A stretch of 19,871 bases of DNA, taken from the NCBI GenBank assembly GCA_964486655.1, contig CAZAON010000160.1, positions 1 through 19,871 on the forward strand, written 5' to 3'. A program made the position numbers and the translations under genes. Source of the DNA: JADKIH01 sp964486655. GTDB taxonomy: Bacteria; Bacteroidota; Bacteroidia; AKYH767-A; 2013-40CM-41-45. Numbering within the stretch: the first letter of the stretch is position 1; the number at the start of each line of letters is the position of its first letter. The notes beneath the pieces were generated by a model. That model was not told the origin of the DNA. It was given only the letters and a program-made list of their open reading frames with translations, and searched no databases. This document shows, piece by piece, positions 1 to 7,957 of this stretch.

Positions 1-549
1 ATAAGTCATCCCGAGAATTACATCAGGGCCCGTGCAGTAAAGTTGTGGAAAGAAGTAAATGAAAGGGCCGATAGTGATATTTCGAAAATGGTTGAAGGAC
101 TTTATAACCTCGATCAACTTGATATTTTTCGGCAGAAGGAACTGTCAGTAATATCGAGAAAGTTTATTCAATTGCTGTTAAAACCCAAATGGTTTCGGAC
201 GACTATTGTTCTCAGTCTGGCAAAGCAATACTTTCAGGATTTTACGATTGAAGAAAACCTTTTCCTCGATGAGAAATTCAGTGCAGAATTAGACAGTCTT
301 CATCCAAGTATTAAAGATTACCTGTCATACGTCGTTCTTGATTTTGCTTTGGCCGATTCATCGCTCGAGGAAATTCCGCTTGGCTGGGCATTTCAGTTTT
401 CGGAAGAACTCGGATTGAGAGAATTTTACGAAGCAATATTCAAAAAAGAATTAAAAATCACCGATAAAAAATTTAAGCAAAACAGGGAAAAATATCTTAG
501 TGCTTATAATGGTGTAAAGGAAAATGAAGGAGAGCAGATCTATGAATAA
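1..549 (+). CDS. Hypothetical protein, 5'-truncated by window edge, coupled to the helicase gene
   Basis: The reading frame is open from base 1, so the gene begins outside the window; the TTG at 43 is only the first start-like codon inside it. About 182 C-terminal codons are visible. They are charged, apparently all alpha-helical, and have no signal peptide or membrane segment, so the protein is probably cytoplasmic. I do not recognise the family. The stretch at about 325-470 (YVVLDFALADSSLEE, then AFQFSEELGL) loosely recalls the helical TerB-like fold, but this is a weak impression. The last 8 bp overlap the helicase start at 542, and a Shine-Dalgarno-like AAGGAG for that start lies inside this gene, which argues for translational coupling and a shared role. 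A function as accessory partner of the helicase is inferred from context only. Confidence 0.75.
   Translation: MSHPENYIRARAVKLWKEVNERADSDISKMVEGLYNLDQLDIFRQKELSVISRKFIQLLLKPKWFRTTIVLSLAKQYFQDFTIEENLFLDEKFSAELDSLHPSIKDYLSYVVLDFALADSSLEEIPLGWAFQFSEELGLREFYEAIFKKELKITDKKFKQNREKYLSAYNGVKENEGEQIYE
527..532 (+). promoter_or_regulatory. Ribosome binding site deciding the helicase start
   Basis: AAGGAG lies 9 bp before the ATG at 542. The other in-frame ATG, at 524, lies upstream of this site and has no such motif in front of it. The site therefore favours 542 as the true start, giving an 8-bp overlap with the preceding gene. Confidence 0.5.
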
Positions 550-3500
550 TACCGAACTGCATACCGAAGTCAGAACGACTTTTCGGACCTTTCTTAAAAG
601 CGCTTTCGACAAGGGAGATTACGCAACTGACGATGTTATTGCATTTGTATTACCCTTGTTCGAAGAATTGCTGAGCTTTCATGAGTTAAACCAGGTTGCA
701 TCCTTTGAAAATGAAGATTCGCTTTTTATTACCGAAAACCGACTCGATATAGATGAAAGACTTTCCCATAATAAAAAGGAGAATCTTTCGAAAGTTAAAA
801 ATCTGTTTAAGGAATTTCGTTCAAGTAATTTTATTATTACAGGAAAAGAGAAATTTGAGACTGAAGTTGAGGTAGGAAGTGTCAGCAGGGAAAATCTTCT
901 TGTACACTGGAATGTAAATGAACCTTTGACTTTGCCGGCTTATATACGCGGTTACAATTGTTTTGAAATAATTCTTGATCATCATGATGTCCAGACGGAT
1001 ATTTTCTGTCTGGGGTTGATATTGGGAAGTATGTCTTTGAGTCTTGATTTATACGACGAGGAAGACCTGAAAACTTTCGTTGAATACAGAAGGAATCCGG
1101 TTCAGTATAATGAACGAATTCATCCTACAATCAGTTCACTGATTACCGAGATGACAGAACTTGACAGGACAAAGCGTACACAGGATTTGTACGATGTCAT
1201 TTACCGTCTAAGGCATTACCGCGAATACGATCCGTTAAGGGAAACTGATCTGAGTAGTATTCCGGGCTGGATCAATAAAGAAATCAGGGAGAGAAACCAT
1301 TTTATTTTAAATAAACTCCGCAACCGATTATTCGATACAAGCCGTAGAAACAGACTGCTGTATTATAAGCCTAATGCGCGCTTTGTAAATCTTACGGTTA
1401 GCAGTGTACCGATGGTTTTGCATTATCAAAGCATTCGTCCCGATTTGCTATTTACCTGGAATGAGGACATAGCGGGAAAAGTAAAAGGAATGAATGAGAT
1501 TGTTTTGAACAAGTATCTGCGTTTTGAGGATCATGCATATCTGCCTTCTTCACTAGATAAGATCAGAGTGGAGAGTCAGCGGGCGGTTCAGGAATATGGA
1601 TTTAGCCAGTTAAAACTTGTTGTCGCTTTTTTAAACTGGCATAATCTGAAGGAAAATATGACCGAGCGGATTCAGAGTCCGCTTTTACTGATTCCTGTAG
1701 AATTAAAAAAATCTAAACGCCTGAAAGAGGATCATTATTCAATCAGGATTTTGGATAATACCGCTGAAGTCAATCCAGTTGTCGCAAATCAGCTCAGAGA
1801 GTTGTATGGCATAAAATTGCCCGATTTTGTGGATCTCGAAGAAATGGAGCTTGATAAATTCTATTCCCTTTTAAAGTCTCAGATTGATTCAGCTAACCAG
1901 GGTATTCAATTGCACTATGTTGATAAGCCACGCATTAAATTAATTCATAGTGTCGCCAAACAAACTCTTAGCAATTACAGGAAGCGTTTAAGAAGATCAG
2001 GTAACAAGCTTGATAGTTATAAAAATATTGCTTACAGTTATCAGCCTGAACATTATAAGCCGCTCGGACTGGAAATCTTCAAACAAAGGATTGAACAAAG
2101 AGCCACTTATCTTGAATTTTTGATTAATGAGGATATTCGGTTATCATCGGGAAATCTCACTGGTGAAACGAAGGAACGCCAGCTTTTTGAAATTGCCGAT
2201 AGTGAAGAAAATCCTTACAGTTGGGATTTTGATTTATGCAACATAGTTTTAGGAAACTTCAATTATAAAAAAATGAGTCTGGTTCGGGATTATAACCAGG
2301 TTGTAGACAATAATATTCCAAATACTGTTTTCAATGAATTATTTAATGACCAGCCGAGACAATTAAAAGAAAAAGCAGCAGGAAGTAATCTGGCTGATGA
2401 CTGGTCACATGTAATTAGTGCCGATCCCGCACAGTCGGAGGCGATACTTCATAGCAGAACGAATGAAAGCTACATCATACAAGGGCCGCCGGGAACCGGG
2501 AAGAGTCAGACTATTACAAATCTGATCGCCGATTTTATTTCCCGAGGGAAAAGTGTGATGTTTATCTGCGAGAAGCGCGCAGCACTTGATGTAGTTCATC
2601 ACCGTCTAAAACAAAACGGACTTGATGAATTATGCTGTTATATACACGACAGCCAGTCGGATAAGAGAGAGTTTGTAAAAAACCTGAAAGAGACTTACGA
2701 GGATTTTTCAAAAAATAAACTTCCGCTAGAAGAGATAAAAAATCAGCGAAAAGCTGTGATTAAAGCAATCAATGATGAAGTAAATAAATTAAAGGAGTTT
2801 CATTCTGTTAATGGTACAGAAACGGAAAATATCGGAATTAAGGTTCGGTCTTTAATTGAACGTATCATTGAATTAAGGGACCATCGTATTTCTCTCTCGG
2901 CGGCGGAAAAGGAATTGTTGCCAATTTATAAAACGTGGATGGAAAGCCATGATACGATTGTCAGGCTTTGCGCTGAATTGGAGGAAGCCGGCAATGAACC
3001 GGCTTTTGCGGAACATCCCTTCAACAGATTGAATGATTCAATACTTCGGGCAGATGATCCGAATAATCAGTTGCAGAAATTAATCGTCCCTGCCAGGGAT
3101 TTACTGAAACAGATTAAGGAGGCATTACGAGAAATTAATATTCCGTCAGATTTAATTGTTAGCCTGAAGCAATTAAAGAATCTGATTGAAGATGCTATTG
3201 TTCTTCAGCCAATAGCTGATTCGGGAAATTTAAAACTAATAGATAAGTCTAATAAGGAAGCAAAGGATTTTGAGAAAGTAATTTCCGCACACCATAAATT
3301 AAAACAGGCATTTGTAAAAGCCGCAGAAAAGAATCAGAACTGGATAAATAAACTTTGTGAAGAAGAATTGACTTATTCAATTGGAATAGCGCAGAAATAT
3401 GAGAAGTCATTTTTCAAATTTCTGAATTCCGAATGGAGGAGAATGAAAAGGCAAATGTCGGCCAATTATGATTTTTCAAAACAGAAAGTTAAGATTCCAT

Positions 3501-6004
3501 ACTCTGTAATTTTCGGATTACTGAAAGAAGAATACGAATTAAAGGCGGCAGCAGAGGAAAGCCAAAATGCTCTAAAGCAGCAGTACCATATTTCAGACAT
3601 CGAAGAGACAAATGCGGCAATCGAAAGTATGCGAAAAAAGATTGGTGACAAAGAAATCGATTTTCTGATCGCACATCCCGAGGCTGATAACATCGTTCGA
3701 AGAATTAGCAAGCTAAATGATTCTGTTCAGAGACTTGAATCAAATATCAGATTCGGTTTATATGAAGGAGATTATTCACTCGAAGAAATATCTGATCATA
3801 TAGATAATGTATTGGCTAATTCGGGAAGCCTTTCTCAGTTGTCACATGTGCTTAAAGAATTCGCGTCTCTTCCGGAAAAATTGAAAGAGGCTGTCAGGAA
3901 AATCAGCATGAATCCTTTACAGGCTGAGTCTGTCATAGCCCAAAAGGCATATGATGAATTACTTCGTTATAATAAAATTTTCGCGGCGATAGACGGACCA
4001 GCTATCGCTCGTTCATCGGCAATAATTGAAAATAACTATAACAGGTTGTTGCATATTAATGCCGATTATGTACGTGCCTCAGTAAGACAAAGATTTATTT
4101 CTAACCTGGAGTTGTGCAATACGGCATTGAGTCAGCTTAACGCGGAACAAAAGCAATTTAAAAAGAACTATAACGAGGGTAGAAAAATACTTGAGAATGA
4201 GTTCAACAAGAGCATGCGTTATAAGAGTATCCGCGAACTGAGTACCAAAGAAAGCGGAATGATATTGCGTGATATCAAGCCAGTTTGGCTGATGAGTCCG
4301 CTTAGTGTCAGCGACAGCTTACCCATCAGTAATAATTTTGACGTAGTAATTTTCGATGAGGCCAGCCAGATAACTCTAGAAGAAGGAATACCGGCTCTCT
4401 ATCGTTCACAACAGGCTATTATTGTCGGTGACGATAAACAAATGCCGCCGACAAATTTCTTTACTGCTGCCGCGGAAGATCCGGATGACCTTGAAACAGT
4501 TTCGTCTGATGAAGATGATGAAATTCTTAATTCGGATGCAGACAGTCTTCTGGTTCAGGGTGTGAGAAAACTGAACAGTACAATGCTGCGATGGCATTAC
4601 CGTAGTCGATCTGAAACGCTGATCAGTTATAGCAATCACGCTTTTTATGAAGCGGGATTATTGACTATTCCGGACCAGAGTATACGGCATGATGAGAAAA
4701 AGCCAATTGAAGTATCCGATTCATTTCAAGCCGCGAATAATGTCGATTTTCTATATGATCGTAGTATAAGTTTTCATCATCTTACAAATAGTATTTACGA
4801 AAAAAGAAGCAATGTCGAGGAAGCCAGATACATTGCAAATCTTGTAAGAGAATTACTTAAAAGAAATGTAGAAGAAAGTATTGGGATAGTTGCCTTCAGC
4901 CAGGAACAACAGCAAACAATTGAAGATGCATTATCTGAACTCTCAAAAGAAGATAAAGAATTCGAAGCATTGTTTGAAAAGGCCTGTCAGAGGACAGAGA
5001 ATGACCAGTTTGTTGGACTCATTATTAAAAACCTGGAGAATATTCAGGGTGATGAGCGTGATATTATTATCATGAGCGTTTGCTACGGATATGATGCAAA
5101 GAAGAGAATGATTATGAATTTCGGCCCGATAAACAAGAAAGGCGGGGAGAAGCGACTGAATGTAATTTTTAGCCGGGCGAAAAAGCATATGGCTGTGATC
5201 AGCAGTATAAAATATTTCGATATTACGAATGAGTATAATACAGGAGCGAATTATTTCCGGCGCTTTCTTCAGTATGCAGAAAGCATAAGCACTGGTAATT
5301 TAGATTCCGCAAGAGTCATCCTGGACAGTCTGATATTGAATCAGAAAAGACAGGAGATTTCTACAGCGGGAACTATAGTTATGCGTGAAATCAAAAGTCA
5401 ATTGCAAAAGGAAGGATTTATTGTGAATGAACAAGTGGGTCAGTCTGAATTCAAATGCTCTTTAGCCATTAGGAAAAATATTGAAGACGATAAGTATTGC
5501 CTGAGTATTTTAATTGATGACGAGAAACATTATTCGGCAACGAATCTTGTTGAGCAATATTTTCAGCGCCCTGCTATATTGAAGCAATTCGGTTGGAAAT
5601 TGATCAGAGTTTTTGCAAGAGACTGGCTCCATAATCGCGATGTTGTTATGAAGCAAATTCATAATGCAATTGAAGGGGTTGTTGATCCGTTAATTGAGGC
5701 TCCGAATTCGAACTTTCCTTCATATGAATCTGAAGAAATCGTTCCGGAGAAAATTCCGATGCAAACTGAAGCAATCGATACAACCTACGAAAATGTTGTT
5801 TTTGAACGACTCGAATTTAAGGATGAAGCAAGTAATAAATTCTGGGAAATAGGAGTCAAGGAGGATAAAATAATTGTAAAGTTTGGCAGAATCGGAACTA
5901 AAGGTCAATTGCAGATTAAGACTTTTGCAGATAATTCAAAGGCAGAGAGCCAGAAAGAAAAGTTAAGGGAGGAGAAATTGAATAAGGGATATAGGAGGGT
6001 ATAG
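542..6004 (+). CDS. DUF4011-type SF1 helicase with degenerate REase-like domain and C-terminal WGR domain (Hhe-like)
   Basis: This 1820-residue multidomain protein is probably a nucleic-acid helicase involved in defence or DNA repair. Residues about 147-215 resemble a protein-kinase C-lobe (D153-IFCLG; M204-TELDRTKR) with no catalytic loop visible. A DUF4011-like region starts near 255 (LRNRLFDTSRRNRLLYY). Helicase motifs are Walker A GPPGTGKS (648-655, K654), a helical coiled-coil-like insert at about 690-1230, Walker B DEAS (1272-1275), GDDKQ (1296-1300), QGDER (from 1502) and SRAKK (from 1544). Residues about 1615-1700 match the Vsr/MTES_1575 REase-like domain (QVGQSEF; FGWKLIRVFARDW). Where family members have IDLAV and GIECDG this protein has CSLAI (S1640) and SILIDD (L1657, D1659), so nuclease activity is doubtful. 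Residues about 1760-1820 form a WGR domain (FWEI, KFGRIGTKGQ), usually a nucleic-acid-binding module. DUF4011-helicase-Vsr proteins are known anti-phage factors (Hhe); membership here is inferred from domain order. It overlaps the upstream gene. Confidence 0.9.
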   Translation: MNNTELHTEVRTTFRTFLKSAFDKGDYATDDVIAFVLPLFEELLSFHELNQVASFENEDSLFITENRLDIDERLSHNKKENLSKVKNLFKEFRSSNFIITGKEKFETEVEVGSVSRENLLVHWNVNEPLTLPAYIRGYNCFEIILDHHDVQTDIFCLGLILGSMSLSLDLYDEEDLKTFVEYRRNPVQYNERIHPTISSLITEMTELDRTKRTQDLYDVIYRLRHYREYDPLRETDLSSIPGWINKEIRERNHFILNKLRNRLFDTSRRNRLLYYKPNARFVNLTVSSVPMVLHYQSIRPDLLFTWNEDIAGKVKGMNEIVLNKYLRFEDHAYLPSSLDKIRVESQRAVQEYGFSQLKLVVAFLNWHNLKENMTERIQSPLLLIPVELKKSKRLKEDHYSIRILDNTAEVNPVVANQLRELYGIKLPDFVDLEEMELDKFYSLLKSQIDSANQGIQLHYVDKPRIKLIHSVAKQTLSNYRKRLRRSGNKLDSYKNIAYSYQPEHYKPLGLEIFKQRIEQRATYLEFLINEDIRLSSGNLTGETKERQLFEIADSEENPYSWDFDLCNIVLGNFNYKKMSLVRDYNQVVDNNIPNTVFNELFNDQPRQLKEKAAGSNLADDWSHVISADPAQSEAILHSRTNESYIIQGPPGTGKSQTITNLIADFISRGKSVMFICEKRAALDVVHHRLKQNGLDELCCYIHDSQSDKREFVKNLKETYEDFSKNKLPLEEIKNQRKAVIKAINDEVNKLKEFHSVNGTETENIGIKVRSLIERIIELRDHRISLSAAEKELLPIYKTWMESHDTIVRLCAELEEAGNEPAFAEHPFNRLNDSILRADDPNNQLQKLIVPARDLLKQIKEALREINIPSDLIVSLKQLKNLIEDAIVLQPIADSGNLKLIDKSNKEAKDFEKVISAHHKLKQAFVKAAEKNQNWINKLCEEELTYSIGIAQKYEKSFFKFLNSEWRRMKRQMSANYDFSKQKVKIPYSVIFGLLKEEYELKAAAEESQNALKQQYHISDIEETNAAIESMRKKIGDKEIDFLIAHPEADNIVRRISKLNDSVQRLESNIRFGLYEGDYSLEEISDHIDNVLANSGSLSQLSHVLKEFASLPEKLKEAVRKISMNPLQAESVIAQKAYDELLRYNKIFAAIDGPAIARSSAIIENNYNRLLHINADYVRASVRQRFISNLELCNTALSQLNAEQKQFKKNYNEGRKILENEFNKSMRYKSIRELSTKESGMILRDIKPVWLMSPLSVSDSLPISNNFDVVIFDEASQITLEEGIPALYRSQQAIIVGDDKQMPPTNFFTAAAEDPDDLETVSSDEDDEILNSDADSLLVQGVRKLNSTMLRWHYRSRSETLISYSNHAFYEAGLLTIPDQSIRHDEKKPIEVSDSFQAANNVDFLYDRSISFHHLTNSIYEKRSNVEEARYIANLVRELLKRNVEESIGIVAFSQEQQQTIEDALSELSKEDKEFEALFEKACQRTENDQFVGLIIKNLENIQGDERDIIIMSVCYGYDAKKRMIMNFGPINKKGGEKRLNVIFSRAKKHMAVISSIKYFDITNEYNTGANYFRRFLQYAESISTGNLDSARVILDSLILNQKRQEISTAGTIVMREIKSQLQKEGFIVNEQVGQSEFKCSLAIRKNIEDDKYCLSILIDDEKHYSATNLVEQYFQRPAILKQFGWKLIRVFARDWLHNRDVVMKQIHNAIEGVVDPLIEAPNSNFPSYESEEIVPEKIPMQTEAIDTTYENVVFERLEFKDEASNKFWEIGVKEDKIIVKFGRIGTKGQLQIKTFADNSKAESQKEKLREEKLNKGYRRV

Positions 6005-6012
6005 GTGTTAAA

Positions 6013-6117
6013 GAGGACGCGGTGGGCGCAGAGGATACGCAGAGCTCCGCAAAGAAAATTTCGAGTGAGTCGTTTCAGGCTTTTTTTCTCAGCGTTCTTT
6101 GCGTACCCTCCGCGTCC
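6013..6117. repeat. Imperfect palindromic intergenic element
   Basis: The left arm (about 6015-6044, starting GGACGCGG) and right arm (about 6088-6117, ending CCGCGTCC) are inverted copies of about 30 nt with several mismatches and a central spacer of about 43 nt. The left arm contains CGCAGAG twice (6027-6033 and 6038-6044). The element is much more GC-rich than its surroundings. Seven T (6081-6087) lie in the spacer rather than after the stem, so it is not a textbook terminator, although the hairpin could still end helicase transcription or protect its 3' end. Its cgcagag/ctctgcg character resembles dispersed palindromes I recall from Bacteroidota genomes; whether it is dispersed here cannot be seen from one copy. 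Confidence 0.65.
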
Positions 6118-6129
6118 AATTTCCCTTTC

Positions 6130-6160
6130 TTGGTCATTTCCCCCATAAACCGTACATTTG
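6130..6160 (+). promoter_or_regulatory. Bacteroidota-type sigma-A promoter for ffh
   Basis: A -33 TTG (6130-6132) and a perfect -7 TAnnTTTG match, TACATTTG (6153-6160), are separated by 20 bp. This fits the known Bacteroidetes promoter (TTTG, 19-21 bp, TAnnTTTG). Transcription would start near 6166-6168, giving a very short leader before the ATG at 6180. Placement immediately upstream of ffh supports the call. Confidence 0.6.
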
Positions 6161-6179
6161 CGCCCTCAAATTCAGGTAC

Positions 6180-7514
6180 ATGTTCGAAAGTTTAAGTGAT
6201 AAGCTCGAAAGGGCGTTTAAGGTTCTCAAGGGTGAAGGTAAAATCACTGAAATTAACGTTGCTGAGACACTTAAAGAGGTTCGTAAGGCATTATTAGACG
6301 CCGACGTAAACTTCAAAGTTGCCAAGCAGTTCACCGACAAAGTAAAGGAATTAGCACTGGGTCAAAACGTACTTACAGCAGTTTCACCCGGACAGCTAAT
6401 GATTAAGATCGCTCACGATGAGTTGGCAAAGCTCATGGGCGGACAAAAAGTTGATGTGAACCTGGATGGAAATCCGGCCATCATTCTGATGTCAGGTCTC
6501 CAGGGATCCGGTAAAACCACACTATCCGGAAAGTTAGCGGCCTTCTTAAAATCCAAAAAACAAAAACTTCCGTTGCTCGTAGCCTGCGACGTGTACCGTC
6601 CGGCCGCTATTGAGCAGTTGAAAGTTTTAGGTGAACAGATTAGCGTTCCTGTTTATACCGAGCCGGAAAACAAGAACCCGGTTCAGATCGCGAAAAATGC
6701 AATCGCACATGCGAAAGAAATGCATTATAACTTAGTCATCATCGATACAGCCGGACGATTAGCCATTGACGAAGAGATGATGAAGGAAATCGAAGCGATC
6801 AAGAAGGCAATCAATCCGAATGAAATTCTTTTCGTTGTCGATGCAATGACCGGTCAGGATGCAGTAAATACAGCAAAAGCATTTAATGACAGACTGGATT
6901 TCGACGGAGTAGTACTTACAAAACTCGACGGTGATACAAGAGGTGGTGCCGCACTATCAATCAAGTCGGTAGTAAACAAGCCGGTGAAGTTCATTGGTAC
7001 AGGTGAAAAACTCGATGCACTCGATATTTTTTATCCTGAACGTATGGCCGATCGTATTCTCGGAATGGGTGATATCGTTTCACTCGTTGAGAAGGCCCAG
7101 GAGCAATTCGATTCAGCCGAGGCTGCCAGACTGCAAAAGAAAATCGCAAAGAATACTTTTAGCTTCGACGACTTCTTAAAGCAGATACAACAGATCAAGA
7201 AGATGGGAAATATGAAGGATCTGTTGGGAATGATTCCCGGCGCCGGAAAAGCAATTAAGGACATTGACATCAACAACGATTCCTTCAAGCATATCGAAGC
7301 CATCATTCAGTCAATGACATTCGAGGAAAGAAATAATCCAGCCATCTTAAACGGAAGCAGAAGACAACGAATAGCCAAAGGAAGCGGAACAAGCATTCAG
7401 GAAGTAAATAAACTCATCAAGCAATTCGATGAAATGAGAAAGATGATGAGAATATTCTCAAATAAGGATCAGGCGGCGAAGGTGATGAGGAATATGCCGG
7501 GAATGCGCAGGTAG
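6180..7514 (+). CDS. ffh: Signal recognition particle protein Ffh (SRP54 GTPase)
   Basis: Ffh binds 4.5S RNA and signal sequences on ribosomes and, with the receptor FtsY, delivers nascent membrane proteins to the Sec translocon using GTP. The 444-residue product has the usual family length. The N domain begins MFESLSDKLERAFKVLKG. The NG GTPase motifs are G1 GLQGSGKTT (106-114, K112), G3 DTAGR (189-193) and G4 TKLDGD (247-252). The methionine-rich M domain follows from about 300, with the RNA-binding GSGTS motif at 401-405 and MRKMMR and MRNMPGMRR near the end. The frame stays open to 6099, but ATG 6180 gives the canonical N-terminus and lies just after a good promoter; the upstream codons fall inside the palindrome and promoter. 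No 4.5S RNA gene was recognised in the window. It appears to be a single-gene unit. Confidence 0.98.
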   Translation: MFESLSDKLERAFKVLKGEGKITEINVAETLKEVRKALLDADVNFKVAKQFTDKVKELALGQNVLTAVSPGQLMIKIAHDELAKLMGGQKVDVNLDGNPAIILMSGLQGSGKTTLSGKLAAFLKSKKQKLPLLVACDVYRPAAIEQLKVLGEQISVPVYTEPENKNPVQIAKNAIAHAKEMHYNLVIIDTAGRLAIDEEMMKEIEAIKKAINPNEILFVVDAMTGQDAVNTAKAFNDRLDFDGVVLTKLDGDTRGGAALSIKSVVNKPVKFIGTGEKLDALDIFYPERMADRILGMGDIVSLVEKAQEQFDSAEAARLQKKIAKNTFSFDDFLKQIQQIKKMGNMKDLLGMIPGAGKAIKDIDINNDSFKHIEAIIQSMTFEERNNPAILNGSRRQRIAKGSGTSIQEVNKLIKQFDEMRKMMRIFSNKDQAAKVMRNMPGMRR

Positions 7515-7520
7515 TTTTTT

Positions 7521-7552
7521 GAATTACGAATTACAAATTACGAATTACGAAT
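7521..7552. repeat. Heptamer tandem repeat (GAATTAC)
   Basis: Four consecutive 7-bp units (GAATTAC, GAATTAC, AAATTAC, GAATTAC) followed by a partial GAAT begin 7 bp after the ffh stop codon. It is a simple-sequence tract in the 3' flank of ffh with no visible coding role. Confidence 0.75.
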
Positions 7553-7699
7553 AGTTGCAATTGTTCCAAGTAGAATTGATCAATTATTTATTTGTATCAG
7601 TTACATCCATATTGAACATAAATTGTAATAGTATTCAATCTTAGATCTCATCTTGTAGCTTCATTAAATTTAAAAATCCCATAAAATCCAAATCCCATA

Positions 7700-7777
7700 A
7701 TCCATTCATCCGCCAATCGAGATAATCTAATCCCCTAAACAAATCCCATGATCCCACAATCCCACAAATCCCAGTAA
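7700..7777. repeat. Long direct repeat, copy A (CCC-rich, G4-capable on minus strand)
   Basis: The copy opens with the 22-bp word beginning ATCCATTCATCC (7700-7721), which recurs exactly at 7831-7852. It closes with ATCCCACAATCCCAC followed by AAATCCCAGTAA (7751-7777), which recurs exactly at 7895-7921. CCC tracts at 7745, 7753, 7761 and 7770 have 5, 5 and 6-nt spacers, fitting a G3N1-7 quadruplex on the minus strand and an i-motif on the plus strand. Confidence 0.8.
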
Positions 7778-7806
7778 ATAATCCCAGTAAACAATCCCAG
7801 TAAATT
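7768..7806. repeat. 13-bp tandem repeat, three copies
   Basis: Three head-to-tail 13-mers, ATCCCAGTAAATA (7768-7780), ATCCCAGTAAACA (7781-7793) and ATCCCAGTAAATT (7794-7806), differ only in their last two bases. They lie at the end of and just after long repeat copy A, and probably arose by local slippage or unequal exchange. Confidence 0.85.
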
Positions 7807-7830
7807 ATCTCCCCAAATCCAAATCCAACA

Positions 7831-7921
7831 ATCCATTCATCCGCCAATCGAGCTAATCAAATCCCCTAACTAAATCCCCTAATCAAATCCCATAATCCCA
7901 CAATCCCACAAATCCCAGTAA
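7831..7921. repeat. Long direct repeat, copy B, adjacent to folD
   Basis: This second copy of the CCC-rich unit has the same opening 22-mer and the same closing 27-mer as copy A, with a 13-bp larger interior that contains an extra AATCCCCTAA-like word. CCC tracts at 7889, 7897, 7905 and 7914 repeat the 5, 5, 6 spacing, so the quadruplex potential is preserved despite divergence elsewhere. It ends about 36 bp before the folD start codon. Confidence 0.8.
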
Positions 7922-7957
7922 GTAATCCCATAAATCCAAGTAATAAATTCCACTCAA

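Larger units (their letters stand above)
7515..7957. other. Non-coding 443-bp interval between ffh and folD, largely repetitive
   Basis: No credible gene is present. The first third is AT-rich and starts with the heptamer repeat. From about 7670 to the folD start the sequence is a degenerate field of ATCCCA-like words, C-rich on the + strand, containing two diverged long copies and a 13-bp tandem array. A minus-strand open frame across it (7641-7847) encodes only low-complexity sequence rich in G, W, L and D, which mirrors the repeat. I found no convincing terminator for ffh and no consensus promoter for folD, so any folD promoter or leader must lie in or before the repeat field. Confidence 0.7.

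Noticed and set aside
3466..3711. Minus-strand open frames inside the helicase gene (also 2405-2602, 4406-4639, 4943-5188)
   Set aside because: They are shadows of the strongly supported helicase frame, with no domain or start signals of their own.
6081..6087. Intrinsic terminator for the helicase gene
   Set aside because: The T-run lies in the spacer of the palindrome, not directly after a stem, so the standard arrangement is absent.
6099..6179. Upstream extension of the ffh reading frame
   Set aside because: The codons overlap the palindrome and the promoter, and ATG 6180 gives the canonical SRP54 N-terminus.
7641..7847. Minus-strand 68-codon open frame
   Set aside because: It is a translation of the CCC-rich repeat field, low in complexity, with no homology-like features or ribosome site.
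7670..7957. CRISPR-like array
   Set aside because: The repeats are degenerate, unequal in spacing and have no unique spacers of constant length.
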